From contig NZ_CP123907.1 of assembly GCF_033783015.1 (NCBI RefSeq), positions 1,736,001 through 1,800,000 of the forward strand: a DNA stretch of 64,000 bases, in the 5' to 3' direction. Shown one piece after another: positions 1 to 8,307 of this stretch. The first letter of the stretch is position 1. The number at the start of each line of letters is the position of its first letter. The DNA comes from Corynebacterium sp. 21KM1197. Its GTDB lineage: Bacteria > Actinomycetota > Actinomycetes > Mycobacteriales > Mycobacteriaceae. The notes under the pieces are model-generated. The model made no database searches. It had not been told where the DNA came from and saw only the letters and a program-made list of their open reading frames with translations. Made by a program: the position numbers and the translations under genes.

Positions 1-1
1 C

Positions 2-820
2 GATCGCTTTGGCCCCAACCTCGATCTCCAGGTGCGTCAGGTGGCGCAGCTGGATTCCTCCGCCATGACATTCCGCGACACAGATACCATTCTCTCCGCC
101 ATTCGGGAAGCCATGGGCGATCCTGAGATCACCGGCGTGGTGGTCACCCACGGCACCGACTCCATGGAGGAAACCGCCGTGGCAGCGGATACTTTCCGCC
201 CGGATTCCCGGCCCATCGTGCTCACCGGCGCGATGAAGCCCGCCGATGATCCCCACCCCGATGGGCCCGATAACCTCGCCCAGGCCATTGCCATGGCGGC
301 GGATACAAACACCCCCGAGGGCGCGTTTATTGCCTTTGGTGGTTCCACGTTCCCGGCGCGCGGCACGTATAAGGCCCACACCACCGAGGTAGACGGCTTT
401 GCCAATAATGCCCCTGAGGAAAGCCCACACCCCGCCCCGCTGCGGCTCAGTCCCTTGGAGAGCACCTCCGTGGAGATCATCACCGCCTATCCCGGCGCGC
501 CCCGCGCGCTTATCGACGCCGCCCTGGCCCGTAACGCTCGCGGCCTGGTGATCGAGGGCATGGGCGCGGGAAACGTGGGCGGGGAGATGGCCACCGCCAT
601 CGAGAAGGCCCTTGACCAGGGCGTGCCCGTGGTGATGAGCACCCGCGTGCCCACCGGCAGCGTGGAGGCCGCCTACGGCGGTGCCGGTGGCGGAGCCACC
701 CTGCGCGAGCGGGGTGTGATTAGTTCCGGCTATTTCCGCGCGGCGCAGGCGCGGGTGCTGCTCGCGGCGGCGCTGGCCACCGGCACGGACCCGGCCGCGC
801 TCTTTGCCCCTCGCGCTTAG
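2..820 (+). CDS. ansA: L-asparaginase, type I/II fold, 5' end outside the window
   Basis: Hydrolyses L-asparagine to aspartate and ammonia. The reading frame is open from base 2, so the start and the first catalytic Thr region (TGGTI-type) lie upstream; about 272 C-terminal residues are present. The second signature is visible as [13 protein letters not shown], where the Thr-Asp pair and a downstream Lys (LTGAMKP) belong to the catalytic site of the family. The protein ends with PRA and TAG at 818-820. It converges on proA and the two coding regions overlap by 3 bases (817-820), with no room for a terminator between them. No signal peptide can be judged because the N-terminus is missing. The family call is safe; cytoplasmic versus exported type is not decided. 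Confidence 0.9.
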   Translation, partial: DRFGPNLDLQVRQVAQLDSSAMTFRDTDTILSAIREAMGDPEITGVVVTHGTDSMEETAVAADTFRPDSRPIVLTGAMKPADDPHPDGPDNLAQAIAMAADTNTPEGAFIAFGGSTFPARGTYKAHTTEVDGFANNAPEESPHPAPLRLSPLESTSVEIITAYPGAPRALIDAALARNARGLVIEGMGAGNVGGEMATAIEKALDQGVPVVMSTRVPTGSVEAAYGGAGGGATLRERGVISSGYFRAAQARVLLAAALATGTDPAALFAPRA

Positions 821-2082
821 GGCCGTACCTGTCCGGTGCCCTCCAGGATCCACTTGGTGCTGGTGAGTTCCGGCAGGGCCATCGGCCCGCGCGCGTGGAG
901 TTTCTGGGTGGAAATGCCGATCTCCGCACCCATGCCATAGACCTCGCCGTCGGTAAAGGCGGTGGAGGCGTTGATCATCACGGCTGCGGAGTCCACCTCG
1001 CGGGCGAAGCGCTGCGCGGTGGCGTGATTGCGGGTGGCAATGGCCTCGGTGTGCCCGGAGGACCACCGGGCGATGTGAGCGATTGCCCCGTCCACGCCGT
1101 CTACCACGGCGGCGGCGATGTCCATGCTCAGGTATTCCTCGGCCCAGTCCTCGTCGGTGGCGGGAACCACGCCGTCGAGGTGGGCGGGATCGCCATGCAC
1201 GGTCACGCCCGCCTCCTGGAAGGCCGCGACGATGCGCTGCTGCGCGGTAGAGGGCAGGGCGGCGTCGATAAGCACCGTCTCAGTGGAGTTGCATACCGAG
1301 GGGCGGCGCACCTTGCCGTTGAGGGCCATCTCAATGGCGGAATCGAGATCCGCCTCGGCGTCAATGTAGAAGTGGCAGTTGCCACTGCCCGTCTCGATGG
1401 TGGGCACGGTGGCCCCGGTGACCACCGCCTGAATCAGGCGGGCGGAGCCTCGCGGAATCACCACGTCCACCAGACCCCGCGCGGTGATGAGGTCCTGGAC
1501 GGAATCGTGCGTCTCGCAGGGAAGCAATTGCACCGCCTCCTGTGGGAGGTCGTGCGCCCGCAGCACCTCCTGCAATACCTCCACCAGGGCGGCGTTGGAG
1601 TTACGGGCGGACTTGGAGCCGCGCAGCAACGCCACGTTGCCGGATTTGAGCGCCAGCCCAAAGGCATCCACGGTGACATTAGGCCGGGCCTCGTACACCA
1701 TGCCCATCACGCCCAGGGGCACACGCACCTGGCGCATCTGGATTCCGTTGGGCATGGTGCTGCCGCGCACCACCTCCCCCACGGGATCGGGCAGAGCCGC
1801 CACCTGGCGCAATCCCCCGGCGATCCCCTCGATCCGGGCGGTATCCAACCGCAGGCGATCCACCAGGGAATCGTCCATTCCGGCGTCCTGACCAGCCTGA
1901 ACATCGCGCTCATTGGCCTGAAGTATGTTCTCCGCGTTCTCCACCAGCGCCTGCGCGGCGGCGTGGAGAACCTCGTTCTTCTGCGCGGAGGTCAGCCTGG
2001 CGATCTGCGGTGACGCCTCCTTGGCTGCCCGGGCGAGGGCAAGGACCTCGGCGCGTTCTGACTCACGAGTATGAGATTCCAT
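817..2082 (-). CDS. proA: gamma-glutamyl phosphate reductase (ProA)
   Basis: Second step of proline synthesis: NADPH-dependent reduction of glutamyl-5-phosphate to glutamate semialdehyde. 421 residues, normal for the family. The catalytic Cys is about residue 264 in [10 protein letters not shown], and the aldehyde dehydrogenase-type cofactor fold is recognisable through [11 protein letters not shown] and [12 protein letters not shown]. The start ATG at 2082 gives [10 protein letters not shown]. It lies downstream of proB on the same strand, separated by a 2-hydroxyacid dehydrogenase and a membrane protein, which is a known corynebacterial order except for the membrane gene. Its stop (TAA, 817-819) overlaps that of the convergent asparaginase gene. 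Confidence 0.97.
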   Translation of the reverse strand: MESHTRESERAEVLALARAAKEASPQIARLTSAQKNEVLHAAAQALVENAENILQANERDVQAGQDAGMDDSLVDRLRLDTARIEGIAGGLRQVAALPDPVGEVVRGSTMPNGIQMRQVRVPLGVMGMVYEARPNVTVDAFGLALKSGNVALLRGSKSARNSNAALVEVLQEVLRAHDLPQEAVQLLPCETHDSVQDLITARGLVDVVIPRGSARLIQAVVTGATVPTIETGSGNCHFYIDAEADLDSAIEMALNGKVRRPSVCNSTETVLIDAALPSTAQQRIVAAFQEAGVTVHGDPAHLDGVVPATDEDWAEEYLSMDIAAAVVDGVDGAIAHIARWSSGHTEAIATRNHATAQRFAREVDSAAVMINASTAFTDGEVYGMGAEIGISTQKLHARGPMALPELTSTKWILEGTGQVRP

Positions 2083-2108
2083 ACCCCGCCAGTGTACGCG
2101 AGGTCACG

Positions 2109-3140
2109 CTACTTCTCTTCCGGTTTCTCCTCCCCAGGTTCTTCCGACTCATACGCAACCGAATCTCCCTCGGCGCCACTCCACCGCTGCCGGGTGCTGC
2201 GTGCCTTGCGCGCGCGGCGCAGCGAGATCACCCCCACCACCAGGCCCACGAGCAGCGGGAGCCAGATCTTTTCATGCTCCACAATGACCTTGACCCACTC
2301 CGGCACCGTGATCGAGGGCAAGGAAATATCGGGCCAGGGTATATCCAGCCACGGGATACTCGGCAGCGAGATACTGGGGAGGGAAATAGAGGGAAGGGAA
2401 ATATCCGGCATGGGAATCGAGGGCAGGGATACATCCGGGAATAGGCTCAGCAGCCAGGAGATGAGCCGGGAAATCAGCGGGCCAAGCACCAGCACGCCCA
2501 CGGCCCACCCGGCCTTGCCCATGCCGCCCAGCAGCGGATATACCAGGCGCTTCCACGGGGATTGCTCCATCGCCCGGTAATACTTCTGTGCGCGGGAGCC
2601 CTCGGGCGGAATAATATCCACGGTGCCACCGTGGGCGTCCTGCACGTAGATGGACTTCACCCACCCGTCCCAAAAGCCGGTATCCATCACCAAGCGCGGG
2701 CGTGAGGGAGTGGTGATATTCAGGGTGTAACTGCCCTCCTCTAGTTTTTCCGCAGCCTTCTTATCCAGGGGAATCTTGCGCTCATCAAGCTGCGCGTACC
2801 GCGCCACCACCGCCTCGTCGCGGGTGACCAGCACGGCGGGGGTGCCCTCGCTGATCCCCGCCAGGAAATTGAGCAGGCGGGCCTGTTTTCCCTTGCCCTT
2901 CTTCTCCGCCTCGGCGGCTATTTTTCTTGCGGCGGCGGCATTATCGGTGCTGTCCTCCTCGGAGCCGCCCTCGCTGTCTTCACTTTCCTCGTTGTCCTCC
3001 GTCGGAAAGCCGGGGTCGATCTCCCGCAGCCGCTCGGCGCGTCCCATGCACACCCGCAGTTGGCCCAGCTCCGGGTGATCTATCTCCCATACCTCCACGT
3101 CCTCCGGCATCCGGGGTTCTTCCGTTGGTTCCTCACCCAT
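2109..3140 (-). CDS. Membrane protein of unknown function with a proline-rich pentad repeat
   Basis: 343 residues from ATG 3140 (MGEEPTEEPR); a longer upstream reading would run into the preceding dehydrogenase gene and is not supported. Order: an N-terminal domain with an acidic linker (EDNEESEDSEGGSEEDS, about 50-65), a soluble region to about 200 that includes VLVTRDEAVVARYAQL, a first membrane segment (WAVGVLVLGPLISRLISWLL), then nine consecutive five-residue units of the form P-[DS]-[IV]-[SP]-[LMWV], a second membrane segment (IWLPLLVGLVVGVISL) and a basic tail. The repeat therefore sits between the two membrane helices. I do not recognise a family or function. The gene lies between proA and the 2-hydroxyacid dehydrogenase on the same strand and may be co-transcribed. 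Confidence 0.8.
   Translation of the reverse strand: MGEEPTEEPRMPEDVEVWEIDHPELGQLRVCMGRAERLREIDPGFPTEDNEESEDSEGGSEEDSTDNAAAARKIAAEAEKKGKGKQARLLNFLAGISEGTPAVLVTRDEAVVARYAQLDERKIPLDKKAAEKLEEGSYTLNITTPSRPRLVMDTGFWDGWVKSIYVQDAHGGTVDIIPPEGSRAQKYYRAMEQSPWKRLVYPLLGGMGKAGWAVGVLVLGPLISRLISWLLSLFPDVSLPSIPMPDISLPSISLPSISLPSIPWLDIPWPDISLPSITVPEWVKVIVEHEKIWLPLLVGLVVGVISLRRARKARSTRQRWSGAEGDSVAYESEEPGEEKPEEK
2304..2438 (-). repeat. Nine-unit 15-bp repeat coding for PSISL-like pentads
   Basis: Within the membrane protein gene, 135 bases encode PDVSL, PSIPM, PDISL, PSISL, PSISL, PSIPW, LDIPW, PDISL and PSITV in tandem. The base-level period is 15, and the units are imperfect copies using different synonymous codons, so the repeat is kept at protein level rather than being a fresh DNA expansion. 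It encodes the segment between two predicted membrane helices. Confidence 0.85.
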
Positions 3141-3160
3141 GCGATTCTCCCCTTCCACCG

Positions 3161-4081
3161 CTAGTACCCTGCCGCCGGATCGAACTCCGTTTCCATGCGC
3201 TCCCCCGCCGCAAACAATTCCGCATTGCGCACGGCCAGAGCACCCAGGCGCTTCTTCATGATCGGAATGGTGTTGGTGGTGTGCGGGGTGATCAGGCAGT
3301 TTTCCAGTTCCCACAGCGGGTGCCCATCCGGCAGGGGTTCCGGTTCCATCACGTCCAGTCCTGCGCCCGCGATAGTTCCCGCGCGCAGGGCCGCCACCAG
3401 GTCATCGGTGATCACCAGGCCGCCGCGCCCGGCGTTGATGAGGAAGGCCGAATCCCGCATGTGGCCCAGCACATCCGCGTTCATCAGGCCCTGGGTTTCC
3501 TCGGTCAGGGGTGCCAGTAGCACCACAAAATCCGCTCGGCCCCACAATTCCGGCTCGCTTTGCAGCCGCTCCATCGGGTACGTTGCCGCCGCCCCCGCCA
3601 CAGGCCGCCCCGACTTATTCACCGCAATCACCTCGCAGCCAAAGGGCGCCAGCAGCTCCATCAGCCGCCGCCCGATCCCCCCGGCCCCCACGATCATCAC
3701 GGTCTTATCCTCGTAGAGGAACTGGGATTCATACTGGATCTTCCTGGCCACCTCCCATGAGGCCCGAGCGGTGACCAGTTTGTACATGTGCGCGGCCCCC
3801 AGCATAAGCCCCAGGGTTCCCTCCGCCACGGAGTCCGCGTACAGCCCCGCCGCGTTGGCCCAGCGCACCCGCTGGCTCAGGTGGCCCGCCTCGCGCAGGC
3901 CGTCCACCCCGGCAATGGCCGTCTGCACGTAGCCCAACCCCTCGGGAAGTTCGGGGAAGTCCTCGGCGCCGCCGTTGAACACCAGGAACTCCGCCCGGTC
4001 CAGGGAGGTCTGCTCGTGCCCCGCCTCCTCCAGGGCGGAGACCACGGCGGGCCAGGCCTTGGGCAGCATGGCAAAGCGCAT
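3161..4081 (-). CDS. D-isomer-specific 2-hydroxyacid dehydrogenase
   Basis: NAD(P)-dependent oxidoreductase acting on 2-hydroxy/2-keto acids; substrate not identifiable. 306 residues from ATG 4081 (MRFAMLPKAWP). The nucleotide-binding motif is IVGAGGIGRRLMELL (about 134-148), followed by the family patterns VLLAPLTEETQGLMN, LINAGRGGLV and GLDVMEPEPLPDGHPLWE, with the likely catalytic His in CLITPHTTN. It sits directly between proB (36-base gap) and the pentad-repeat membrane gene. In Corynebacterium an uncharacterised dehydrogenase at this place between proB and proA is often called unkdh; a role in proline synthesis is not shown by the sequence. Confidence 0.92.
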   Translation of the reverse strand: MRFAMLPKAWPAVVSALEEAGHEQTSLDRAEFLVFNGGAEDFPELPEGLGYVQTAIAGVDGLREAGHLSQRVRWANAAGLYADSVAEGTLGLMLGAAHMYKLVTARASWEVARKIQYESQFLYEDKTVMIVGAGGIGRRLMELLAPFGCEVIAVNKSGRPVAGAAATYPMERLQSEPELWGRADFVVLLAPLTEETQGLMNADVLGHMRDSAFLINAGRGGLVITDDLVAALRAGTIAGAGLDVMEPEPLPDGHPLWELENCLITPHTTNTIPIMKKRLGALAVRNAELFAAGERMETEFDPAAGY

Positions 4082-4117
4082 CGTTTTTCTCCTCCTTATT
4101 TATCAGCGGTGCGGGTA

Positions 4118-5221
4118 TTAACGGCGCGAGGCAAAGTAGGAAAGATAATCCGTGTGTACCACGGCTCGGCGTTGTTCCTCCGCCAATTCGGAAGTCTTTT
4201 TCCCCTTCATTCCCTGCAAGGTCGCAGCGGAATAGGCCACCTCGCCGCGCCCTACTATTTCATCGTCCTCGTCCACGATGTCCACGATCTGCCCGGCCTC
4301 AAAGTCACCCAGCACCTCGGTAATTCCCACCGCCAGCAGCGAGGTCCCGCCGGAGCGCACGGCCTGGGCCGCCCCGGCGTCGATACGCAATTTGCCCGCA
4401 ATATCCGCCGCGTACAGCGCCCAGAACTTCCACGCGGACAGGCGATTGTCCTTGGGGTAAAACACCGTGCCCACATCCGCGGTATCCAGCGCACGGCCTA
4501 TCGACGCCGCCGAGGCCATCAGCACCGGCACCCCGCCCTGAGAGGCCAGGCGCGCCGCCGAGATCTTCGAGGCCATGCCCCCGGTGCCCACGGCCCCGCC
4601 ATCGCCTGCGGCCACCCCGCGCAGATCCTCATCGCCGCGCACCTCGGAAATGAACTTGGCGCCCGGCTCCGCCGGGTTGCGGTCATAGAGGCCATCGACA
4701 TCCGAGAGCAGCACCAGGGCGTCCGCCCAGGCCAGGTGCGCCACCAGGGCGGAGAGGCGATCATTATCGCCGAAGTGGAACTCCGAGGTGGCCACCGTGT
4801 CATTCTCATTGATGATCGGCACCGTGCCCATCTGGCGCAGCCGATCAATGGTGCGCTGGGCGTTGCGGGCACGGTCGCGCACCCCCGTATCGCCAGCGGT
4901 GAGGAGCACCTGGGCCACCGTCCTGTTGTAACGAGCAAAGGACTTGCCCCATTCGTGCGCCAACTCCACCTGGCCCACGGCCGCCGCCGCCTGCTTGGTG
5001 GCCAGATCCGTGGGGCGCTGCTTGAGGCCCAGCGGCCCCATTCCGGCGGCCACCGCACCGGAGGACACCACGATCACATCCGTGCCGCGCTCCATGCGCG
5101 CCGTGAGTGCGTCCACGATCTCATCGAGCCGGGACGTGTCCACGGTGTGGGCCTCATTGGTGAGGGAAGAAGACCCGATCTTGACTACGATCCGCTTTGC
5201 GTGAGCAAGATATTGTCTCAT
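4118..5221 (-). CDS. proB: Glutamate 5-kinase (ProB)
   Basis: First, usually feedback-controlled, step of proline synthesis: ATP-dependent phosphorylation of glutamate. 367 residues when started at ATG 5221 ([20 protein letters not shown]), the same length as the E. coli enzyme; an 18-residue upstream extension is possible but unlike the family. The amino acid kinase domain shows VVKIGSSSL (about 9-17), [22 protein letters not shown] and GTGGMASKI. The C-terminal 75-80 residues ([22 protein letters not shown] onwards) are a PUA domain. Downstream of obg with a 59-base gap on the same strand, so likely transcribed with it. Confidence 0.97.
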   Translation of the reverse strand: MRQYLAHAKRIVVKIGSSSLTNEAHTVDTSRLDEIVDALTARMERGTDVIVVSSGAVAAGMGPLGLKQRPTDLATKQAAAAVGQVELAHEWGKSFARYNRTVAQVLLTAGDTGVRDRARNAQRTIDRLRQMGTVPIINENDTVATSEFHFGDNDRLSALVAHLAWADALVLLSDVDGLYDRNPAEPGAKFISEVRGDEDLRGVAAGDGGAVGTGGMASKISAARLASQGGVPVLMASAASIGRALDTADVGTVFYPKDNRLSAWKFWALYAADIAGKLRIDAGAAQAVRSGGTSLLAVGITEVLGDFEAGQIVDIVDEDDEIVGRGEVAYSAATLQGMKGKKTSELAEEQRRAVVHTDYLSYFASRR

Positions 5222-5280
5222 GCTCACTACATGGTACACACCTGATGGTGGCCCAGCAGCGGGCCAGGAAACCACCGGTG

Positions 5281-6804
5281 CTAGCCCTGCCAGCGCTCCC
5301 GATCCGAGGGGCCCTCGTCCTCATAGTGGTACTCATCAATGAGGCCACGGCGCGCCTGGGAGGCGCGCTTGCGCTCCGCAGCGGAGGCGCGCTGGGAACG
5401 GGCCAGGCGCGGATCGGTACCGCGCGCGGTCATCACCATCTCATCACCGGCGGTAGTCAGCGGCTCCCACTCAAAGCTCACCTCACCGATGGTCACGGTG
5501 GCCCCCTCCTGGGCACCGGCCTTAAACAGGGCCTCCTCCACCCCGGCCCGCGCCAGGCGGTCAGCCAGATAGCCCACGGCCTCATCGTTGTCAAAGTCCG
5601 TCTGGGTGATCCAGCGCTCCGGCTTGCGCCCGCGCACCAGGTAAGCCCCCGGCTCCTCCGGGTCGGGCAGCACCTCGAAGTCCCGGCCGGCCTTAGCATT
5701 GCGGCCCCCGGCGTCCACCGCGCGCGGGCGGATAATCGTGTTCTCCTGTTTCTTCTCCTTGGGGCGGCGCTTGCGGTCCTCCTCCACGATCTCCAGCAGG
5801 GCGTACTTCAAGGGCTCCAGGCCCCGGCGCGCCACGGCGGAGATGATAAAAACGGGCCAGCCAAAACGTTCCTCCAGCTCCGGTTTAACGAACTCCGCGA
5901 GTTCCTCCGCCTCCGGCACATCGGCCTTATTCAGCACGATGATGCGGGGACGCTCGCGCAGGTCACCCAGGCCGGTATCCTGATCCAGCGCGGATTGATA
6001 AGCGGCCAGCTCGCTTTCCAGGGCCTCAATATCGGAAACCGGATCACGCCCCGATTCCAGGGTGGCGGTATCCACCACGTGCACCAGCACCGCCGTGCGC
6101 TCGATGTGCCGCAAGAAGTCCAGGCCCAGCCCCTTGCCCTCGCTCGCTCCCGGAATCAGGCCGGGAACATCGGCCATCGTAAAGGTCTGGTTGCTCACGT
6201 TCACCACCCCGAGGTTGGGCTGCAAGGTGGTAAAGGGGTAATCCCCGATCTTGGGGCGTGCCGCGGAAAGCACCGAGATCAGCGAGGACTTCCCCGCCGA
6301 GGGAAAGCCCACCAGGCCCACGTCCGCCACGGACTTCAGCTCCAGGATCAGATCAAGTTCCTCACCCGGCTCCCCCTTCAGTGCAAAGCCGGGGGCCTTA
6401 CGGTTGCGGCTGGCCAGGGCGGCGTTGCCCAGGCCGCCATACCCGCCGGTGGCGGCGATGAAGCGCGAACCCGGCACCGTGAGATCGGCCAGGGGCTCGC
6501 CGGACTCGTCCAACACCACGGTGCCCACCGGCACCTGGAGCACCAGATCCTCCCCGCGTGCGCCGTTGCGATGATCGCCCGCGCCATTGGCCCCGCGCTT
6601 GGCCTTGAGATGCGGGTGGAAGTGGAAGTCCAACAGCGTGTGTACCTGGTTGGACACCTCTAACACGATGTCCCCGCCGTGGCCGCCATTGCCGCCATCG
6701 GGGCCGCCCAGCGGCTTGAACTTTTCCCGGTGCACCGAGGCCGCACCGTGGCCGCCATCGCCGGCGGAACAATGCAGGACCACGCGGTCAATGAAGCGAG
6801 CCAT
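5281..6804 (-). CDS. obg: Obg/CgtA GTPase, with OCT domain
   Basis: Essential ribosome-associated GTPase involved in 50S assembly and stress signalling. 507 residues from ATG 6804 ([18 protein letters not shown]). Order: glycine-rich Obg fold (1 to about 155), G domain with P-loop [18 protein letters not shown] (G3) and NKAD (G4), then the C-terminal OCT domain typical of Firmicutes and Actinobacteria ([19 protein letters not shown] onwards), and a variable charged tail. The SD-like AAGGGG lies 11 bases before the start, next to a TATATA-rich stretch (about 6821-6832) that may be its -10 region. Neighbours rpmA and rplU lie upstream on the same strand but are separated by the small secreted-protein gene on the other strand. 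Confidence 0.97.
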   Translation of the reverse strand: MARFIDRVVLHCSAGDGGHGAASVHREKFKPLGGPDGGNGGHGGDIVLEVSNQVHTLLDFHFHPHLKAKRGANGAGDHRNGARGEDLVLQVPVGTVVLDESGEPLADLTVPGSRFIAATGGYGGLGNAALASRNRKAPGFALKGEPGEELDLILELKSVADVGLVGFPSAGKSSLISVLSAARPKIGDYPFTTLQPNLGVVNVSNQTFTMADVPGLIPGASEGKGLGLDFLRHIERTAVLVHVVDTATLESGRDPVSDIEALESELAAYQSALDQDTGLGDLRERPRIIVLNKADVPEAEELAEFVKPELEERFGWPVFIISAVARRGLEPLKYALLEIVEEDRKRRPKEKKQENTIIRPRAVDAGGRNAKAGRDFEVLPDPEEPGAYLVRGRKPERWITQTDFDNDEAVGYLADRLARAGVEEALFKAGAQEGATVTIGEVSFEWEPLTTAGDEMVMTARGTDPRLARSQRASAAERKRASQARRGLIDEYHYEDEGPSDRERWQG

Positions 6805-7049
6805 ATCAGCAATACCCCTTATATATATGTGCAGTCTAAGCACTCAGAATGGTACCACCCGGATACGTCGGGGCCGTTCGACGCGGTGCGCACTCCTTAT
6901 GCGTCTTGCTCGAACCTTAACGGAACCTGCCTTGGCCACTTCCCTAAGTAACGTCCCCTGACAATCCCGGCCGTCCCCTTGTCCGCGCCCCACCCCGCCC
7001 CTAGCCTGGGGCACGCACTGATCGCTTCCGCTTCAGAAAGGTATTGAAC

Positions 7050-7388
7050 ATGAAGAAGATGACGCGCCTCTTTGCCTCCGCCACCGCTGCGGCCGCCCTG
7101 ACCGGCGGCGCGCTGGCCACCACCGCCATCGCAGCGGAGGGGACGGATACCACTGCCGACGCCGCCGCTGCGACCGAGTCCACCACCGCGACCGTGCAGG
7201 AGGCTGCCCAGGAGACCAAGCCCTCCACTGCCACCAAGCCCTCCCCCGAGGAGCAGGCCGATCTGACCGGCAAGCGCCTGGACAACGCCAAGAAGGGCGT
7301 GGACACCGCCAAGGGCATCACCGACACCCTCGGTGGTCTGAAGGACCTCGCCTTCGGCGGTGCCGCCGAGGAGGACGAGGAGGCATAA
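7050..7388 (+). CDS. Small secreted protein, paralogue of the gene at 36525
   Basis: 112 residues from ATG 7050; AGAAAGG at 7035-7041 is 8 bases before it, whereas the TTG at 7044 would be too close. A Sec-type signal peptide is clear: MKKMTRLFASATAAAALTGG..., probable cleavage after AIAA (about residue 30). The mature part is low-complexity Ala/Thr/Glu, followed by the block LTGKRLDNAKKGVDTAKGI and TDTLGGLKDL, ending in acidic EEDEEA. The same block occurs in the gene at 36525-36847, with 57 identical bases (7263-7319). Function not recognised. It stands alone between obg and rpmA on the opposite strand and has its own terminator. Confidence 0.85.
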   Translation: MKKMTRLFASATAAAALTGGALATTAIAAEGTDTTADAAAATESTTATVQEAAQETKPSTATKPSPEEQADLTGKRLDNAKKGVDTAKGITDTLGGLKDLAFGGAAEEDEEA

Positions 7389-7417
7389 GCCTCGCGTTCC
7401 GGCCGATCCCCTCATGG

Positions 7418-7460
7418 CCCCGGGCCTGTGGTTTTCCCCGCAGGCCCGGGGTTTTGCTTT
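7418..7460 (+). terminator. Rho-independent terminator of the small secreted-protein gene
   Basis: Perfect 11-bp stem CCCCGGGCCTG (7418-7428) with CAGGCCCGGGG (7441-7451), followed by TTTTGCTTTT. Confidence 0.9.
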
Positions 7461-7477
7461 TCCTCCGCCCATAACCA

Positions 7478-7514
7478 AACCCCCGCCGCTCCTCTACGAG
7501 GAACAACGGGGGTT
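7478..7514 (-). terminator. Probable terminator downstream of rpmA
   Basis: AACCCCCG (7478-7485) pairs with CGGGGGTT (7507-7514) and an inner CCTC/GAGG strengthens the stem. On the minus strand it follows the rpmA stop and is trailed by TGGTTATG, a weak T-rich tail. Confidence 0.65.
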
Positions 7515-7528
7515 CGAGGCCAAAGATA

Positions 7529-7804
7529 TTAGGCGGACGCGGCGACCGGTTGCTCGGCCTCCACGATGTTCACCATGCGGCGGTTGCGCTTGATGGAGAA
7601 CTGCACTGCACCCTCCTTGAGGGCGAAGAGCGTGTCATCGCCGCCACGGCCAACGTTCTCACCGGGGTGGAACTTGGTGCCGCGCTGGCGCACCAGGATC
7701 TCACCGGCGTTCACCTTCTGGCCGCCAAAGCGCTTCACGCCGAGGCGCTTGGCATTTGAATCGCGACCGTTACTAGAGCTAGATGCACCCTTCTTGTGTG
7801 CCAT
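7529..7804 (-). CDS. rpmA: 50S ribosomal protein L27
   Basis: 91 residues from ATG 7804 ([20 protein letters not shown]). The L27 signature [21 protein letters not shown] and the [20 protein letters not shown] stretch are intact. The N-terminus begins MAHKKG as in most bacteria, so there is no Firmicutes-type cleavable leader. It reaches the peptidyl-transferase centre of the 50S subunit. Follows rplU by 30 bases on the same strand, the standard rplU-rpmA operon. Confidence 0.98.
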   Translation of the reverse strand: MAHKKGASSSSNGRDSNAKRLGVKRFGGQKVNAGEILVRQRGTKFHPGENVGRGGDDTLFALKEGAVQFSIKRNRRMVNIVEAEQPVAASA

Positions 7805-7834
7805 TGGGTTTTGCCTCCCTCGCTAAAAGCTAAA

Positions 7835-8140
7835 TTACTTGACGCCAGTGACCTTGATGACGGTCAGCTTCTGACGGTGACCCTGACGAACCTTGTAGCC
7901 CGTCTTGTTCTTGTACTTCAGAATCTTGATCTTCGGGCCCTTGGTCTGCTCGACGATCTCCGCGGAGACCTTCACACCCTCAAGCTCGGAAGCGGTGGAC
8001 TTAATATCAGCGCCATCGACGAGCAGAATCGGGGTGAGAGCCACGGACGAACCCGGCTCACCCTCGATCTTCTCGACCTTGACGAGGTCACCTTCGGCAA
8101 CCTTGTACTGCTTTCCGCCGGTCTTGACGATCGCGTACAT
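7835..8140 (-). CDS. rplU: 50S ribosomal protein L21
   Basis: 101 residues from ATG 8140 ([18 protein letters not shown]), normal length. Contains the L21 hallmark [19 protein letters not shown] near the C-terminus. Binds 23S rRNA. First gene of rplU-rpmA; an SD-like AAGGGG precedes the start by about 9 bases, and a sigma-A-type promoter can be proposed 100 bases upstream. Confidence 0.98.
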   Translation of the reverse strand: MYAIVKTGGKQYKVAEGDLVKVEKIEGEPGSSVALTPILLVDGADIKSTASELEGVKVSAEIVEQTKGPKIKILKYKNKTGYKVRQGHRQKLTVIKVTGVK

Positions 8141-8241
8141 CGGAGGGCTACCCCTTATCTGTTATCTCGACTCAGACCCTCACAGGCCTGACATGGACAG
8201 GTACTCAATTGCTTCGGAGCGCTGACATCACACAGATAGGT

Positions 8242-8270
8242 GGAATTCGCCCCAAAACAGCGACTGTCAA
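8242..8270 (-). promoter_or_regulatory. Candidate promoter of rplU-rpmA
   Basis: On the minus strand a consensus -35 TTGACA (8265-8270) and AATTCC (8242-8247) as a poor -10 are 17 bases apart, in the gap between rne and rplU. The -35 is good and the -10 weak, so the exact start site is uncertain. Confidence 0.4.
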
Positions 8271-8307
8271 AGGTTACCCTGTCACAGCCGCTGAACACAA
8301 ACCGCCC

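Noticed and set aside
2304-2438. CRISPR-like or tandem DNA repeat in the proA region
   Set aside because: The period is 15 bases in frame, the units vary, and it is coding; a protein repeat.
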